Part shown: positions 7,413-15,293 of the stretch, piece after piece
Numbering within the stretch: the stretch's first letter is position 1
How the letters are laid out: the number at the start of each line of letters is the position of its first letter
Virus record (IMG/VR): IMGVR_UViG_3300025154_002798
Coordinates: 1 to 52,760 of that record
Reading direction: 5' to 3' (one strand)
From: a virus
Length of the DNA: 52,760 nucleotides
Translations under genes and position numbers: made by a program
The notes under the pieces: model-generated
The model's database searches: none
Told to the model about the DNA's origin: nothing
What the model saw: only the letters and a program-made list of their open reading frames with translations

Positions 7413-7504
7413 TCCTAACCGATGGCTTGTCAAACACTGTATCTTATTTTCATAAGCGAAACTTGTACAGGCAAAGCCACTGTTCTTATTCTAAACCGTT
7501 AGCC
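7413..7504. repeat. attC-like cassette junction F (right end of first cluster)
   Basis: The cores are TCCTAAC (7413-7419) and GTTAGCC (7498-7504), with inner arms TGGCTT/AAGCCA and short flanking pairs. Pairing is weaker than in sites A-D. On the minus strand the stop of the 96-aa gene at 7517 lies 12 bp before the core. That gene is therefore either the last cassette gene or the first phage gene. The surrounding gap (7367-7516) holds nothing else. Confidence 0.5.
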
Positions 7505-7516
7505 TAACCGCTACCG

Positions 7517-7807
7517 CTACCGATTAACCATATTAATACTCTTTTCTTTTTTCAATTCCTCTAAACAAACCGCTTCAATCATGTCGAAGTGGTCTTTATC
7601 AATGATGTGAGTGATGTCGATTAGTCGCTTTACACGCTCATTATCGTTGTGAACAATTACCTCAATACTATCTAGGTCAATCTCGAAGTCTTGACATGAA
7701 CAAATATCGGCATCTGATTCCTCGTTTTGAACGAAGCCTTTGCACAACAACGGTATAATATTATTGTAACCGTCATTGTAGTTTATTTCCAATCTAAAGT
7801 TATCCAT
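7517..7807 (-). CDS. Hypothetical acidic protein, 96 aa
   Basis: Not recognised. The product is acidic and has a CxC motif (ICSC) and a helical C-terminal half. It lies 2 bp downstream of the 72-aa gene. Together with the next small genes it forms a compact minus-strand cluster beyond the endolysin, a place where phages often keep small accessory genes. Its stop is 12 bp from junction F, so it could alternatively belong to the cassette series. Confidence 0.6.
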   Translation of the reverse strand: MDNFRLEINYNDGYNNIIPLLCKGFVQNEESDADICSCQDFEIDLDSIEVIVHNDNERVKRLIDITHIIDKDHFDMIEAVCLEELKKEKSINMVNR

Positions 7808-7809
7808 TT

Positions 7810-8028
7810 TTATACGTGTTTAGTAAATGAAGCATAACACGCAATTACTACGCTATGTAGCTCTGTTATTTCTTCTAAATTCAACTGCGAAATATTGTGA
7901 AATATCTCTTGCTTTTCAGTTGTACAAGTTAATTTAGGTTCTTTACCGTCTTCTTTTTCAATCTCAATTTGAAATCTTCCGAAGTCATACTCGATTGTAC
8001 GAGTTGTTCGTTTGTGTTTTAGTTCCAT
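7810..8028 (-). CDS. Hypothetical protein, 72 aa
   Basis: No family recognised. The N-terminal half (EYDFGRFQIEIEKEDG...LTCTTEK) reads as a small beta sheet and the C-terminal half as a helix. It starts 1 bp after the upstream 71-aa gene stops, consistent with one operon. Confidence 0.62.
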   Translation of the reverse strand: MELKHKRTTRTIEYDFGRFQIEIEKEDGKEPKLTCTTEKQEIFHNISQLNLEEITELHSVVIACYASFTKHV

Positions 8029-8029
8029 T

Positions 8030-8245
8030 TTATTTAGTTTTTAAAATTATTTCTGCGTAAAGTTCCATGCTTCTATGTATCATTCTGTCTAGCGTTTGCA
8101 CTCCAACACTCTGTCGCATAACAAACGTCAAACATTCTGACCGTATTTGTTCACGTGAATAGCCGTCATTTATCATTTTCGTTTTTTGATTAATAAATTC
8201 AAGCGTTTTATTTACATGGGTGTCCATTGGGTGTCTTAATTCCAT
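8030..8245 (-). CDS. Hypothetical helical protein, 71 aa
   Basis: Predicted almost entirely alpha-helical, with no recognised motif. It follows the 36-aa membrane peptide gene by 2 bp and is followed after 1 bp by the 72-aa gene. It is part of the small-gene cluster downstream of the endolysin. Confidence 0.6.
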   Translation of the reverse strand: MELRHPMDTHVNKTLEFINQKTKMINDGYSREQIRSECLTFVMRQSVGVQTLDRMIHRSMELYAEIILKTK

Positions 8246-8247
8246 TT

Positions 8248-8358
8248 TTATTTTATTAATGTTAGTAAATTATCAATAATACTTTCAAGTCCGCACATTA
8301 ACAATACAGCTATTACTACGACTGTATAAGCTAATATTTTTTCTACTTTATTTTTCAT
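8248..8358 (-). CDS. Small single-pass membrane peptide, 36 aa
   Basis: A short frame, MKNKVEK then a hydrophobic helix (ILAYTVVVIAVLLMC), then ESIIDNLLTLIK. It overlaps the end of the 64-aa gene by 11 bp and ends 2 bp before the next gene, the spacing of a real operon member. Function is unknown. Confidence 0.5.
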   Translation of the reverse strand: MKNKVEKILAYTVVVIAVLLMCGLESIIDNLLTLIK

Positions 8359-8542
8359 CGTATTGAATTTTTATGTTAGTGTAAATTTTTCCTTTTTCGT
8401 CTGTTATTTTTTTAATTTCTAAACTCCACCCACTTTTATATGCAAAATCTAAAGCCGACAATATGCAATACTCAATAGAAAAAGCGTGAATTGTTTCGAT
8501 ATTTCCATTCGCAAATTCGACTTTAAATTGTGTTCGTTTCAT
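8348..8542 (-). CDS. Hypothetical protein, 64 aa
   Basis: Begins MKRTQFKVEFANGNIETIHAF and has a strand-helix-strand pattern with alternating hydrophobics. No family is named with confidence. It lies 2 bp after the 56-aa gene and overlaps the membrane peptide gene. Confidence 0.6.
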   Translation of the reverse strand: MKRTQFKVEFANGNIETIHAFSIEYCILSALDFAYKSGWSLEIKKITDEKGKIYTNIKIQYDEK

Positions 8543-8544
8543 GG

Positions 8545-8715
8545 TTATTGTTCTATATGGTTATAAATTAATTTCATTACCCAAGCGTTTTCAAACTCAT
8601 AAATTCCGCATATTTCGCAAGCCTCTTGTTCGGTGTCGTAATAGTTTATTTGACCTTTATCATTCTTCATAAAACCCATATCTCTAAGGTCTATAATCAC
8701 ATATTGTCCTTCCAT
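8545..8715 (-). CDS. Hypothetical protein, 56 aa
   Basis: First gene of the small-gene cluster. It has a CxxC pair (ACEICG) in the middle and is otherwise unrecognised. The start is 66 bp downstream of a pair of 21-bp-phased TGACGAA motifs, which makes it the likely first gene of a transcript running left to 7517. Confidence 0.6.
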   Translation of the reverse strand: MEGQYVIIDLRDMGFMKNDKGQINYYDTEQEACEICGIYEFENAWVMKLIYNHIEQ

Positions 8716-8778
8716 TTTTAAATTAAGTTTAGTTTATGATTACGAAAATAATCATTATATCAATACGAAAATCTAAAT

Positions 8779-8812
8779 TTTGACGAACGTATTTATAATT
8801 TTGACGAATGTA
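8779..8812. promoter_or_regulatory. Phased motif pair (TTTTGACGAAYGTA x2)
   Basis: Two direct copies, TTTTGACGAACGTA and TTTTGACGAATGTA, whose TGACGAA cores start at 8781 and 8802, exactly 21 bp apart. The pair lies between the endolysin terminator and the small-gene cluster. The same arrangement recurs at 32285, 40221, 48178 and 52330, so it is probably a binding site for a phage regulator. Confidence 0.6.
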
Positions 8813-8813
8813 A

Positions 8814-8841
8814 ATAAAAAAGGCTCGAATTAACAAGCCTT
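8814..8841 (-). terminator. Terminator after the late/lysis operon
   Basis: On the minus strand AAGGCT and AGCCTT form a 6-bp stem (8820-8825 with 8836-8841) around a 10-base loop, followed by a U-rich run (TTTTTATTT). It overlaps the endolysin stop codon and would end the long late transcript. Confidence 0.65.
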
Positions 8842-9271
8842 ATAATATTGGTGTGAAATATAAATCACATTCCGCTTTTCGTCTGCGAACTAATCCATTT
8901 AATACTTTGCCTTTTGCTGTGATGTAATGCTCCGTAAACCACTTTTGTATATAAATATCTAATGCCTTTTCATTAATCAACTTAAATAGTGTTTCCGAGC
9001 CTCCTGTATTATAGCAATAAGAAACTAAGGCATCGAACTGATTTTGATTAACAACCACCTTTAAATGATTATTAACGTACTTTTCCCATTGTTCAATGTC
9101 CTCTTTTAGTCTAAATTCGGCTTGCTCTCTAGTTATTTCCATTCCCATAGTTATGTTTTTAGTCGTTCCGTAACCAATTGTAACAACACCAGCAGGACAT
9201 AAATAGGCTTTTAAACTTAAAGATTCAAACTCTTTGATTAAATTAATTCCTCTTTCGCTTATCTTTTGCAT
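8840..9271 (-). CDS. Endolysin, GH24 T4-type lysozyme (muramidase)
   Basis: The 143-residue protein has the GH24 catalytic layout E-x8-C-x5-T (Glu16, Cys25, Thr31) in KEFESLSLKAYLCPAGVVTIGYG, and conserved NQNQFDALVSYCYN and GLVRRRKAE segments. Family knowledge: these enzymes cut the beta-1,4 bond between N-acetylmuramic acid and N-acetylglucosamine. The second catalytic position is Cys rather than Asp, as in a known subset of lambdoid endolysins. No signal peptide is present, so it would need a holin. It is the last gene of the late operon, overlaps the 79-aa gene by 29 bp and ends in a terminator. Confidence 0.93.
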   Translation of the reverse strand: MQKISERGINLIKEFESLSLKAYLCPAGVVTIGYGTTKNITMGMEITREQAEFRLKEDIEQWEKYVNNHLKVVVNQNQFDALVSYCYNTGGSETLFKLINEKALDIYIQKWFTEHYITAKGKVLNGLVRRRKAECDLYFTPIL

Positions 9272-9482
9272 ACTTATTTAGTTTTTTATATAATTCTCGA
9301 TATGGTTTTAACGATGGCTTTCTAAACCCTATTGGATTAACGTATCGACTAATCTCATTAAGATTCTCAACTTCGTTGTCAAGTTGTTTATAAATCTCGT
9401 TTATGTTGTTTAGCCTCTCGCTTATCAACTCGTTTAGCTTTTTTCTCAACACGTTTCTCTTTTCTAGTTTTATCCGGTTCAA
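9243..9482 (-). CDS. Basic coiled-coil protein, 79 aa (lysis region)
   Basis: A very basic, helical protein (RKKLNELISERLNNINEIYKQL) with no signal or membrane segment. It overlaps the membrane gene at 9388 by 95 bp and the endolysin by 29 bp. Nested lysis-region frames are often spanin pairs, but this product lacks the lipobox expected of an outer-membrane spanin. It could be real or an overprinted frame. Confidence 0.45.
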   Translation of the reverse strand: MNRIKLEKRNVLRKKLNELISERLNNINEIYKQLDNEVENLNEISRYVNPIGFRKPSLKPYRELYKKLNKYAKDKRKRN

Positions 9483-9645
9483 TTACCGGTTCATTATTTA
9501 CCTCAATCGGTGCTTTGTTTCCTTTTACCTTAATATCATTGTCAATATTAGTAACCTCGTCAGGTTTGCTTAAATTATCTTTAAAAATATAGCCCCAAAT
9601 AAACCCTAAAGTTAGATAAAATATTATTTTCTGCCACCATTTCAT
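9388..9645 (-). CDS. Membrane-anchored basic protein, 85 aa (candidate spanin subunit)
   Basis: One N-terminal membrane span (WWQKIIFYLTLGFIWGYIF), then an acidic linker and a strongly basic charged C-terminus (KEKRVEKKAKRVDKREAKQHK). The topology is compatible with an inner-membrane spanin or an anti-holin-like regulator, but no motif proves this. It lies between the membrane gene at 9649 and the endolysin. Confidence 0.55.
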   Translation of the reverse strand: MKWWQKIIFYLTLGFIWGYIFKDNLSKPDEVTNIDNDIKVKGNKAPIEVNNEPVIEPDKTRKEKRVEKKAKRVDKREAKQHKRDL

Positions 9646-9648
9646 AAC

Positions 9649-10062
9649 TCAAATTTTGTGTTCAGTTCCTTTTTCATTCAAATTTTTAGGAGCAAGAACA
9701 TTATTCAATACAAATCTTATAATCACTTGTATTGGTTGAAGATACCATAGTGTTGAAGTTGTAGGCATCTTTGCGATAAACATTCCAAGTATTGTTAATA
9801 TGCTACTTAAAATCCATATAATCCAAGTCCAGATTGAGCTTTCGGATTCGGGCTTGTTTTCGTACTCGTTTTGAATTTCAGTATATAATTCTGCTCTGAA
9901 TAAAGAATCTTGCAACAATGCAAGTGCTTCATTTTTTAATTCACTTTTTAAAGAATCGGAGATAACAAATTCTTTATTTTCTACTGTAATTTGTGGTTTT
10001 GGCTGTGCAAAGCTAACTGTTAAAGTTAGAACTAATGCGATTGATAAGATTAAATTTTTCAT
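9649..10062 (-). CDS. Signal-peptide membrane protein in lysis module, 137 aa (holin candidate)
   Basis: It starts with a signal peptide (LILSIALVLTLTVSFAQ) followed by a polar coiled stretch, then a strong membrane helix at about residues 78-96 (WTWIIWILSSILTILGMFI) and a weaker hydrophobic end. It overlaps the upstream gene by 4 bp. Position next to the endolysin suggests a lysis role, though a two-helix protein with a cleavable signal is not a standard holin class. Confidence 0.6.
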   Translation of the reverse strand: MKNLILSIALVLTLTVSFAQPKPQITVENKEFVISDSLKSELKNEALALLQDSLFRAELYTEIQNEYENKPESESSIWTWIIWILSSILTILGMFIAKMPTTSTLWYLQPIQVIIRFVLNNVLAPKNLNEKGTEHKI

Positions 10063-10457
10063 TTGTTTTGTGTTGTTTGTTTGTTAAATAAATCTAAATA
10101 TTTTTTCAAATCTTTTGAGTTCAAATATATGAAATCAGTTTTTTTGTTCGTGTTGGCAATTTCGGTCTTTATGTCTTTTAAAGCATTAAGAATTTCTATA
10201 TTAGTTGTCCTTTGTTCATCTTGCGACTGGTCAATTCTCTTGTTGGTATTTTCATTTTTTTCATTGCAAAATTTATTTATATTTTCGCAGTTCTCAAATA
10301 GCATTTTATCATTATTCAATAGCGTTTTATTTGTTTCAGGCTGGCTTATAATTGTTTTGCCATAATATATAAAACTTGTTAACATACCTAATAAAACTGC
10401 TGTAAATACAGGCTGTAATATACCGCTGAAAAACTTAGAATTAAAGAATTTTGTCAT
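10059..10457 (-). CDS. N-terminally anchored coiled-coil protein, 132 aa (spanin-like)
   Basis: A single N-terminal membrane helix (about residues 13-32) is followed by a polar region of about 100 residues with heptad-like spacing. The expected topology is an inner-membrane anchor with a periplasmic coiled coil, like an i-spanin. No partner lipoprotein was identified. A plus-strand frame over it is a shadow. Confidence 0.58.
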   Translation of the reverse strand: MTKFFNSKFFSGILQPVFTAVLLGMLTSFIYYGKTIISQPETNKTLLNNDKMLFENCENINKFCNEKNENTNKRIDQSQDEQRTTNIEILNALKDIKTEIANTNKKTDFIYLNSKDLKKYLDLFNKQTTQNK

Positions 10458-10459
10458 AA

Positions 10460-10552
10460 CTAGACATATATATTAATTAAATAAATAGTCGCAATAAATA
10501 TAAAAATAATTATGTAAACAAACAAAACATATTTTATTCCGAAATTTCGCAT
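10460..10552 (-). CDS. Very small membrane peptide, 30 aa
   Basis: MRNFGIKY followed by an almost uninterrupted hydrophobic helix (VLFVYIIIFIFIATIYLI). It lies 3 bp after the fibre gene and 2 bp before the next gene. The size and composition suggest a pinholin-like or other membrane-active peptide, but it is too short for a firm assignment. Confidence 0.45.
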   Translation of the reverse strand: MRNFGIKYVLFVYIIIFIFIATIYLINIYV

Positions 10553-10555
10553 AAC

Positions 10556-11611
10556 TTATTCAAAATGATTTACTGTGATATCAATTGTAACCGAGTAGAT
10601 TGTTAAATCATTGCCGTTCGTTTTGTTTCTTGCTTGAATTACGTACTTGTCTAATGGCTGACAATCGACATCATACTCAATTATTTTCCAACTACTATAA
10701 TTGTTAGCACCTCCACTTAATGCCATTCCATAAGTTATAAATCCTGTTCTAACATTAACAACTCTAAGCCATACATCATCGTTTGCACTAGAAGTGGTTG
10801 CATTCATATTTACTTTAATATCCATGTGGCAATTTCTTGTGCCTTGATATTGCATTGTATCGTTTGTTAATCGTTCTACTTGATAACTTTCAATATCTGA
10901 TAATCCTGTAAATGATTTCCAACCCCATTGTTCTAAAGCTAGTGTAAATCCAGAAGTATCACGTTTAGAGAAAAAAGCATGTGGGTTTTCGTTTAGCAAA
11001 TAGCCAGTTGACTGCATCGTTCCTGTTACTGTAAAATCTCCTTTTATTCTCGTACTTGCATATATAGAGCCTGTATCGGCTGCAATATCGAAATTCATTA
11101 ATACACTTGCTAAAGTCGTTGAGTTGGCTATTTGGAAACGATTTGAAGATGTTCCACTCAACAAACCTAACCCGGTTTGTCCTGAATTATTTCCAATAAA
11201 TATATTATTGTCGCCTGTGGTCATTGTCCAGCCACCAGCGTAGCCGATATACACATTATTGTCGCCGTCCGTGTTGTTATTTCCGCACAAATACCCAAAA
11301 AACACATTGTTAGCACCACGGCAACCACTACCAGCCATATAGCCAAATGCACTATTATACTGTTTGTTTGTGTTTGCACCAGCACCTAAAGCACCGTAAC
11401 CGATTGCAGTATTCCGACCGCTAGCATGTTCTATTCTATTCTGACCTGCACCTATCCATGTAGATTTTAAAGTATTTTCAAAATAAATTTCGGGCGTTGT
11501 AATTTTTCCTGTTGCGGAAATTTCGGGAGCGTAGAATGTGCCTAAACCATTTATCTGTCCTACTGAAATTAAGCTAACTAAAGCTAATAAAATTGTTAAT
11601 ATTGTTTTCAT
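10556..11611 (-). CDS. Tail fibre/adhesin with YadA-head-like repeats, signal peptide
   Basis: A 351-residue protein with an N-terminal signal peptide (MKTILTILLALVSLISVGQ). It contains repeats of the type TAIGYGALG, SAFGYMAGS, NVFFGYLCG, NVYIGYAGG and NIFIGNNSG at about residues 68-145. This left-handed beta-roll pattern is known from YadA-type adhesin heads and many Bacteroidetes phage fibres. The C-terminal about 140 residues look like a beta-sandwich receptor or sugar-binding domain. Probable host-recognition role. It overlaps the tailspike gene by 4 bp. The signal peptide is odd for a virion protein. Confidence 0.75.
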   Translation of the reverse strand: MKTILTILLALVSLISVGQINGLGTFYAPEISATGKITTPEIYFENTLKSTWIGAGQNRIEHASGRNTAIGYGALGAGANTNKQYNSAFGYMAGSGCRGANNVFFGYLCGNNNTDGDNNVYIGYAGGWTMTTGDNNIFIGNNSGQTGLGLLSGTSSNRFQIANSTTLASVLMNFDIAADTGSIYASTRIKGDFTVTGTMQSTGYLLNENPHAFFSKRDTSGFTLALEQWGWKSFTGLSDIESYQVERLTNDTMQYQGTRNCHMDIKVNMNATTSSANDDVWLRVVNVRTGFITYGMALSGGANNYSSWKIIEYDVDCQPLDKYVIQARNKTNGNDLTIYSVTIDITVNHFE

Positions 11612-13860
11612 TCTGTTACTAAGATTTGATTATTAATTGTTACTATTTTACCGTTGCTAATTAAGGGGTATCGAATGTTTCTAGGATAAGCACCTAAATC
11701 CCAAATGTTGCCTTGGTTTATGGTTGTTGGTGCAAGTGGTTGTCTATTTTCTAATAAGCCAATATTGTAAGGATATGGAAGTTTTAAACCACTACCTAAA
11801 GCGACTGAGCCGTTTTTTAAACGATATTCGTTTGTTAAACTTGGATTTGCATTGATTGAGTTCGCTAACCAACTTGAATCTTGACATTCTGCTAATGCTG
11901 TATAATTCTGACCGCCGACCCAAAGAATCTCATTTGAGCCATAAACTAAAGCGTTTTCTATTGTGATGCCGTTGCGTTCCGTTCCATCTTGAATAACTAG
12001 ATAATACGCGATTGAAGTATTTACTAAATCCGTAAAGTAAAGATTGTTTCTAAATGTTAAATTTTTGCTCCATCGAATTGAATCTGCAATTTCTTCATTG
12101 TTGCCTTGCACGTAAAACCCAATCATGCTATTAGTAGAGTGGTTAATGTCGTTAACGACTGTATTATTATAAATATTGCAGTCGCTCATTCCTGCGAAGT
12201 GAAAACCTCTTGTACAGTTAATCGCAAGGTTGTAAAACACTCCGCCTGATGTATAAGGTAAGTTATTTTTGCCGTTCTTTATAACGTAACCGTATTGACC
12301 GTCCTCGCTTATGTTATACTTAATAACAGCATTGTAGCCGTTATTGTAGAAAATATTATGATAAAAGCCTGTTGCCAATGGATTGTAATTGAATCCAGCA
12401 ATAACATGATTTCCGATAATTTCGCAACCATTCCACACATTCGTAGTAGTGTCCTCTGCTCCGACAAATAATCCGTTTCCAGTCATATAATTACTATAAG
12501 AGTAGTTATAATTCATTTTACAAGGCTGTACGTTGTAAACCCCTGAATAATGAGTAAAGTAAGCGTTTGAAAATGCCGTAGGAAAATTACAGATAAACGA
12601 ATTAGAAATACACTCGAATCCAACATTATAAACACGAATAAAAGCGTTTCCTGTTGCGATATTGTTTATAAAATAACAATCGTAAATATATAGCGTGTAG
12701 CCTGTTGAAGTGTCTAATTTAGTGATATAGCTTTCAATCGCTGTATCATCGCTAATTAGAGTATCATGTCGCATTGAAAGGCTGTCGCCTGCATGAGTTA
12801 AAGCTATTTGAAAAGCATCATTTTTAACTTTATATGTGTTTCCTTTGCTTATGCAAGAAGCCGAACCAATACGAAATATAGGTTGACCATTTAGATTTGT
12901 GCAAAGATTATTAGTTAATACCAACGGCAATGTACATTTAGAATCGTAGTTGTTCATTAAATAACATGAGGTAATCGTTATACCGGGTAACCATCGCATT
13001 TTATTAGTTACACAATTGTTCATCGTCCAACCTGTTGACGTAGTTGTTCGATAATTCAAATATGAATTTAAGTTTAAATAATTGTTGCTTAAATATACTT
13101 CTTGGTCTGTTCCGTTGTCAAATATAAAATACGTTCTAGTTCCGTCATTTGCGTATGTCATTCCGCTAATTGAAGTACCAGAAGCATTGCTCAATAGAAA
13201 GGCATAAGCACTTGAACCGCCTTGTTCGTTTTGCCAATAACCAACTCCTTTTAAATGTACCGTTTTACCGACTGAAATAAAAGAAGTCTCGTTGTAAACT
13301 TGTTGAGAATAAATATAAATAGTGTCGCCAGCAGTCGCAGCCGTAACCGCTAATTGAACAGTTGCATAAGTCTTTCCTGCTCCGACTTCTAAAGCCGTTA
13401 AATCTTTGTCAGGAACTCCAAAATAAACACTTGCGTACTTGATATTTAATCCGGTTAACGCAGTGTCGTAAATCGCTATTTCAGTTATTTGTTTAGGTAC
13501 ATCTTCGCAACCGTTAACATCTAAAACAGCATTTGTAAACTTAAAATAAATTTGGTTTAAATAGTCAACATTGCCAAATACTGTGCAAGGGTGTACATTC
13601 CTATTAAAGAAAACAGTATCTACGGCTATTGAATTGTGATATTGCGTAAATGTAGCTTTTGTTTTTAACGGTATTCCTTGAATATATCCGTTAATCGACC
13701 AATCAATATTGCTTAACTTTATGGTGTCTGTTCCAATAGCTATAAGAGTGTCAGTTCCAACAACTATAATATTATTAGTCGAAGCGTTCCAATACTTAGT
13801 AGTTGTCGGCATTTGAGCCAACAAAGCAAACGGAAATAATATTAAAAAAAATAGTTTCAT
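11608..13860 (-). CDS. Tailspike-like right-handed beta-helix protein with signal peptide
   Basis: I chose the start at 13860 rather than an upstream Met, because it gives a clean signal peptide (MKLFFLILFPFALLAQ) and a TAATG overlap with the preceding gene. The 750-residue product has a short N-terminal domain. It then has KTYATVQLAVTAATAGDTIYI, the typical cap of a parallel beta-helix, and long Asn/Gly-rich rungs (NNYDS, NNTVVND, RNNLYF) up to near residue 690. Such folds occur in phage depolymerase tailspikes that bind or cut surface polysaccharide. No catalytic residues could be assigned. Confidence 0.75.
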   Translation of the reverse strand: MKLFFLILFPFALLAQMPTTTKYWNASTNNIIVVGTDTLIAIGTDTIKLSNIDWSINGYIQGIPLKTKATFTQYHNSIAVDTVFFNRNVHPCTVFGNVDYLNQIYFKFTNAVLDVNGCEDVPKQITEIAIYDTALTGLNIKYASVYFGVPDKDLTALEVGAGKTYATVQLAVTAATAGDTIYIYSQQVYNETSFISVGKTVHLKGVGYWQNEQGGSSAYAFLLSNASGTSISGMTYANDGTRTYFIFDNGTDQEVYLSNNYLNLNSYLNYRTTTSTGWTMNNCVTNKMRWLPGITITSCYLMNNYDSKCTLPLVLTNNLCTNLNGQPIFRIGSASCISKGNTYKVKNDAFQIALTHAGDSLSMRHDTLISDDTAIESYITKLDTSTGYTLYIYDCYFINNIATGNAFIRVYNVGFECISNSFICNFPTAFSNAYFTHYSGVYNVQPCKMNYNYSYSNYMTGNGLFVGAEDTTTNVWNGCEIIGNHVIAGFNYNPLATGFYHNIFYNNGYNAVIKYNISEDGQYGYVIKNGKNNLPYTSGGVFYNLAINCTRGFHFAGMSDCNIYNNTVVNDINHSTNSMIGFYVQGNNEEIADSIRWSKNLTFRNNLYFTDLVNTSIAYYLVIQDGTERNGITIENALVYGSNEILWVGGQNYTALAECQDSSWLANSINANPSLTNEYRLKNGSVALGSGLKLPYPYNIGLLENRQPLAPTTINQGNIWDLGAYPRNIRYPLISNGKIVTINNQILVTE

Positions 13861-14606
13861 TAATTGTTGCTTCTTGAAACTTCTACAAACGTGTCTATTG
13901 CTACACATTTTAAATAAATATTGTCGTAAATTCCCATAGTAAAATTGACGTTTCCATTCAAATAAAAGTTGCCACCGTCATTTATTGTTACCGTAAAAGT
14001 ATCTGAACCTCCTCTTATCTCATAAATAGCATCTACAACCTCATTATCTAATGTTGTAACCGTTATACTTGATGTTCCAATATAAACGTATGAATTTCCT
14101 CCACTAACATCAGGGGTTGTATCTCCATCTGCTATTGTATCGGTTGGACTTACAAACGTTCCGTCTAGTGCGATTATGCTTGACGAAATCGTTGATGTAC
14201 CTGAAATACCGCCTGCACTTATTATAACGCCATACGGACTTATACTCATACTTCCTATATCTCCATTTAGCTCTGTTTTTAATTTTATAAATGGCGTAGA
14301 TATATCACTTTCAATTGTTACAATTGCTGTATCTGGGGTATCTATTTTTCTCTGATACATAATGATTTCTTGCAAAGAATCTAATAATATTGGACTTACT
14401 ATGTTTATATTTTCTCTAAAAAATATTTCGCCCCAAATTGTATCGCCACTTGTCGAAACTTTGCCTGTATCTAAAGCATTTATACGATTACTTAACGAGG
14501 TTGTATCATTTGCCGATTTATCTAACTCGATAATAACACCTTCATTTTGTGCAAATATATTTAGCGATAATACGATAAATATTAATAATAATGTGTTTTT
14601 TAACAT
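13860..14606 (-). CDS. Secreted-type structural protein, 248 aa
   Basis: Signal peptide (MLKNTLLLIFIVLSLNIFAQ), then a region with predicted helix and about 120 residues of small beta-rich sequence (SSSIIALDGTFVSPTDTI, TFTVTINDGGNFYLNG). It resembles the base or shaft of Bacteroidetes phage fibre proteins. It lies directly upstream of the tailspike with a one-base overlap, so it may form part of the same adhesion apparatus. No named family. Confidence 0.6.
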   Translation of the reverse strand: MLKNTLLLIFIVLSLNIFAQNEGVIIELDKSANDTTSLSNRINALDTGKVSTSGDTIWGEIFFRENINIVSPILLDSLQEIIMYQRKIDTPDTAIVTIESDISTPFIKLKTELNGDIGSMSISPYGVIISAGGISGTSTISSSIIALDGTFVSPTDTIADGDTTPDVSGGNSYVYIGTSSITVTTLDNEVVDAIYEIRGGSDTFTVTINDGGNFYLNGNVNFTMGIYDNIYLKCVAIDTFVEVSRSNN

Positions 14607-15292
14607 GATGTAATTTTTTTAATTGGTAATGTGAAATTTAATCCTGACCCGCTAAAATGCTGGTCTAATATTCTATCGGTAAAGCCTTTATCTTTTAAAA
14701 ATGTACCCCAATCGGCAAATAATGGATTGCTAATATTGCTAGGTCGGTAAACTCTACTATCGTTGTTTAAAACGTCAATAAACGAAAAAACAATCTCTTG
14801 AGTTTTGTCAATGACATTTCTATAATGATTTTCAGTCGTCCAATCTTGAACCTGAGAATATTTCATAAAATACATATCTAATTGGACATCGAAATCAATT
14901 GAACTATTTACGTCATTGTCAATTTTTTGATTCAAAAGCTCGAATAAAAATATAAAAATACCCCTTGATTTTTCTTTTAATAAAAATTCATTATTAACAG
15001 CTAAAGGCGTGCCGTAATAATAAAATGGACTTGCTGCCTTCCAATAAGTTACAGTTGATAAATTAGTCGTACTTTCGACTGTAAATTTATTCGTTAAAAC
15101 GTCAATTGTTTTTATTTTAAAAAGTTGTGTTGCTGAAATTTGAGGAAAAATAAGCTCGTCATTAACTGCTAAACTTTTCAAATCAGCAGTTATAAACGTG
15201 TAGATATTTACAGCTTTTACAACATTACTTATAGTTGACGTTTCTCTTAATTGGTCAACCAACAAGCCAACTAAATCAACTGTTTGTAACAT
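14600..15292 (-). CDS. Putative neck/tail-completion structural protein, 230 aa
   Basis: Not assigned to a family. Residues about 20-85 (FITADLKSLAVNDELIF...IDVLTNKFTVES...YWKAASPFYYYG) match the pattern of the domain inserted in the capsid protein at 17225: helix, L-x-x-x-D-x-L, strand, V-x-V-x-x-x-x-F-x-V, W. The C-terminal half is polar and helical. Its place among head-proximal genes suggests a connector or decoration role. It overlaps the next gene by 7 bp. Confidence 0.5.
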   Translation of the reverse strand: MLQTVDLVGLLVDQLRETSTISNVVKAVNIYTFITADLKSLAVNDELIFPQISATQLFKIKTIDVLTNKFTVESTTNLSTVTYWKAASPFYYYGTPLAVNNEFLLKEKSRGIFIFLFELLNQKIDNDVNSSIDFDVQLDMYFMKYSQVQDWTTENHYRNVIDKTQEIVFSFIDVLNNDSRVYRPSNISNPLFADWGTFLKDKGFTDRILDQHFSGSGLNFTLPIKKITSC

Positions 15293-15293
15293 T

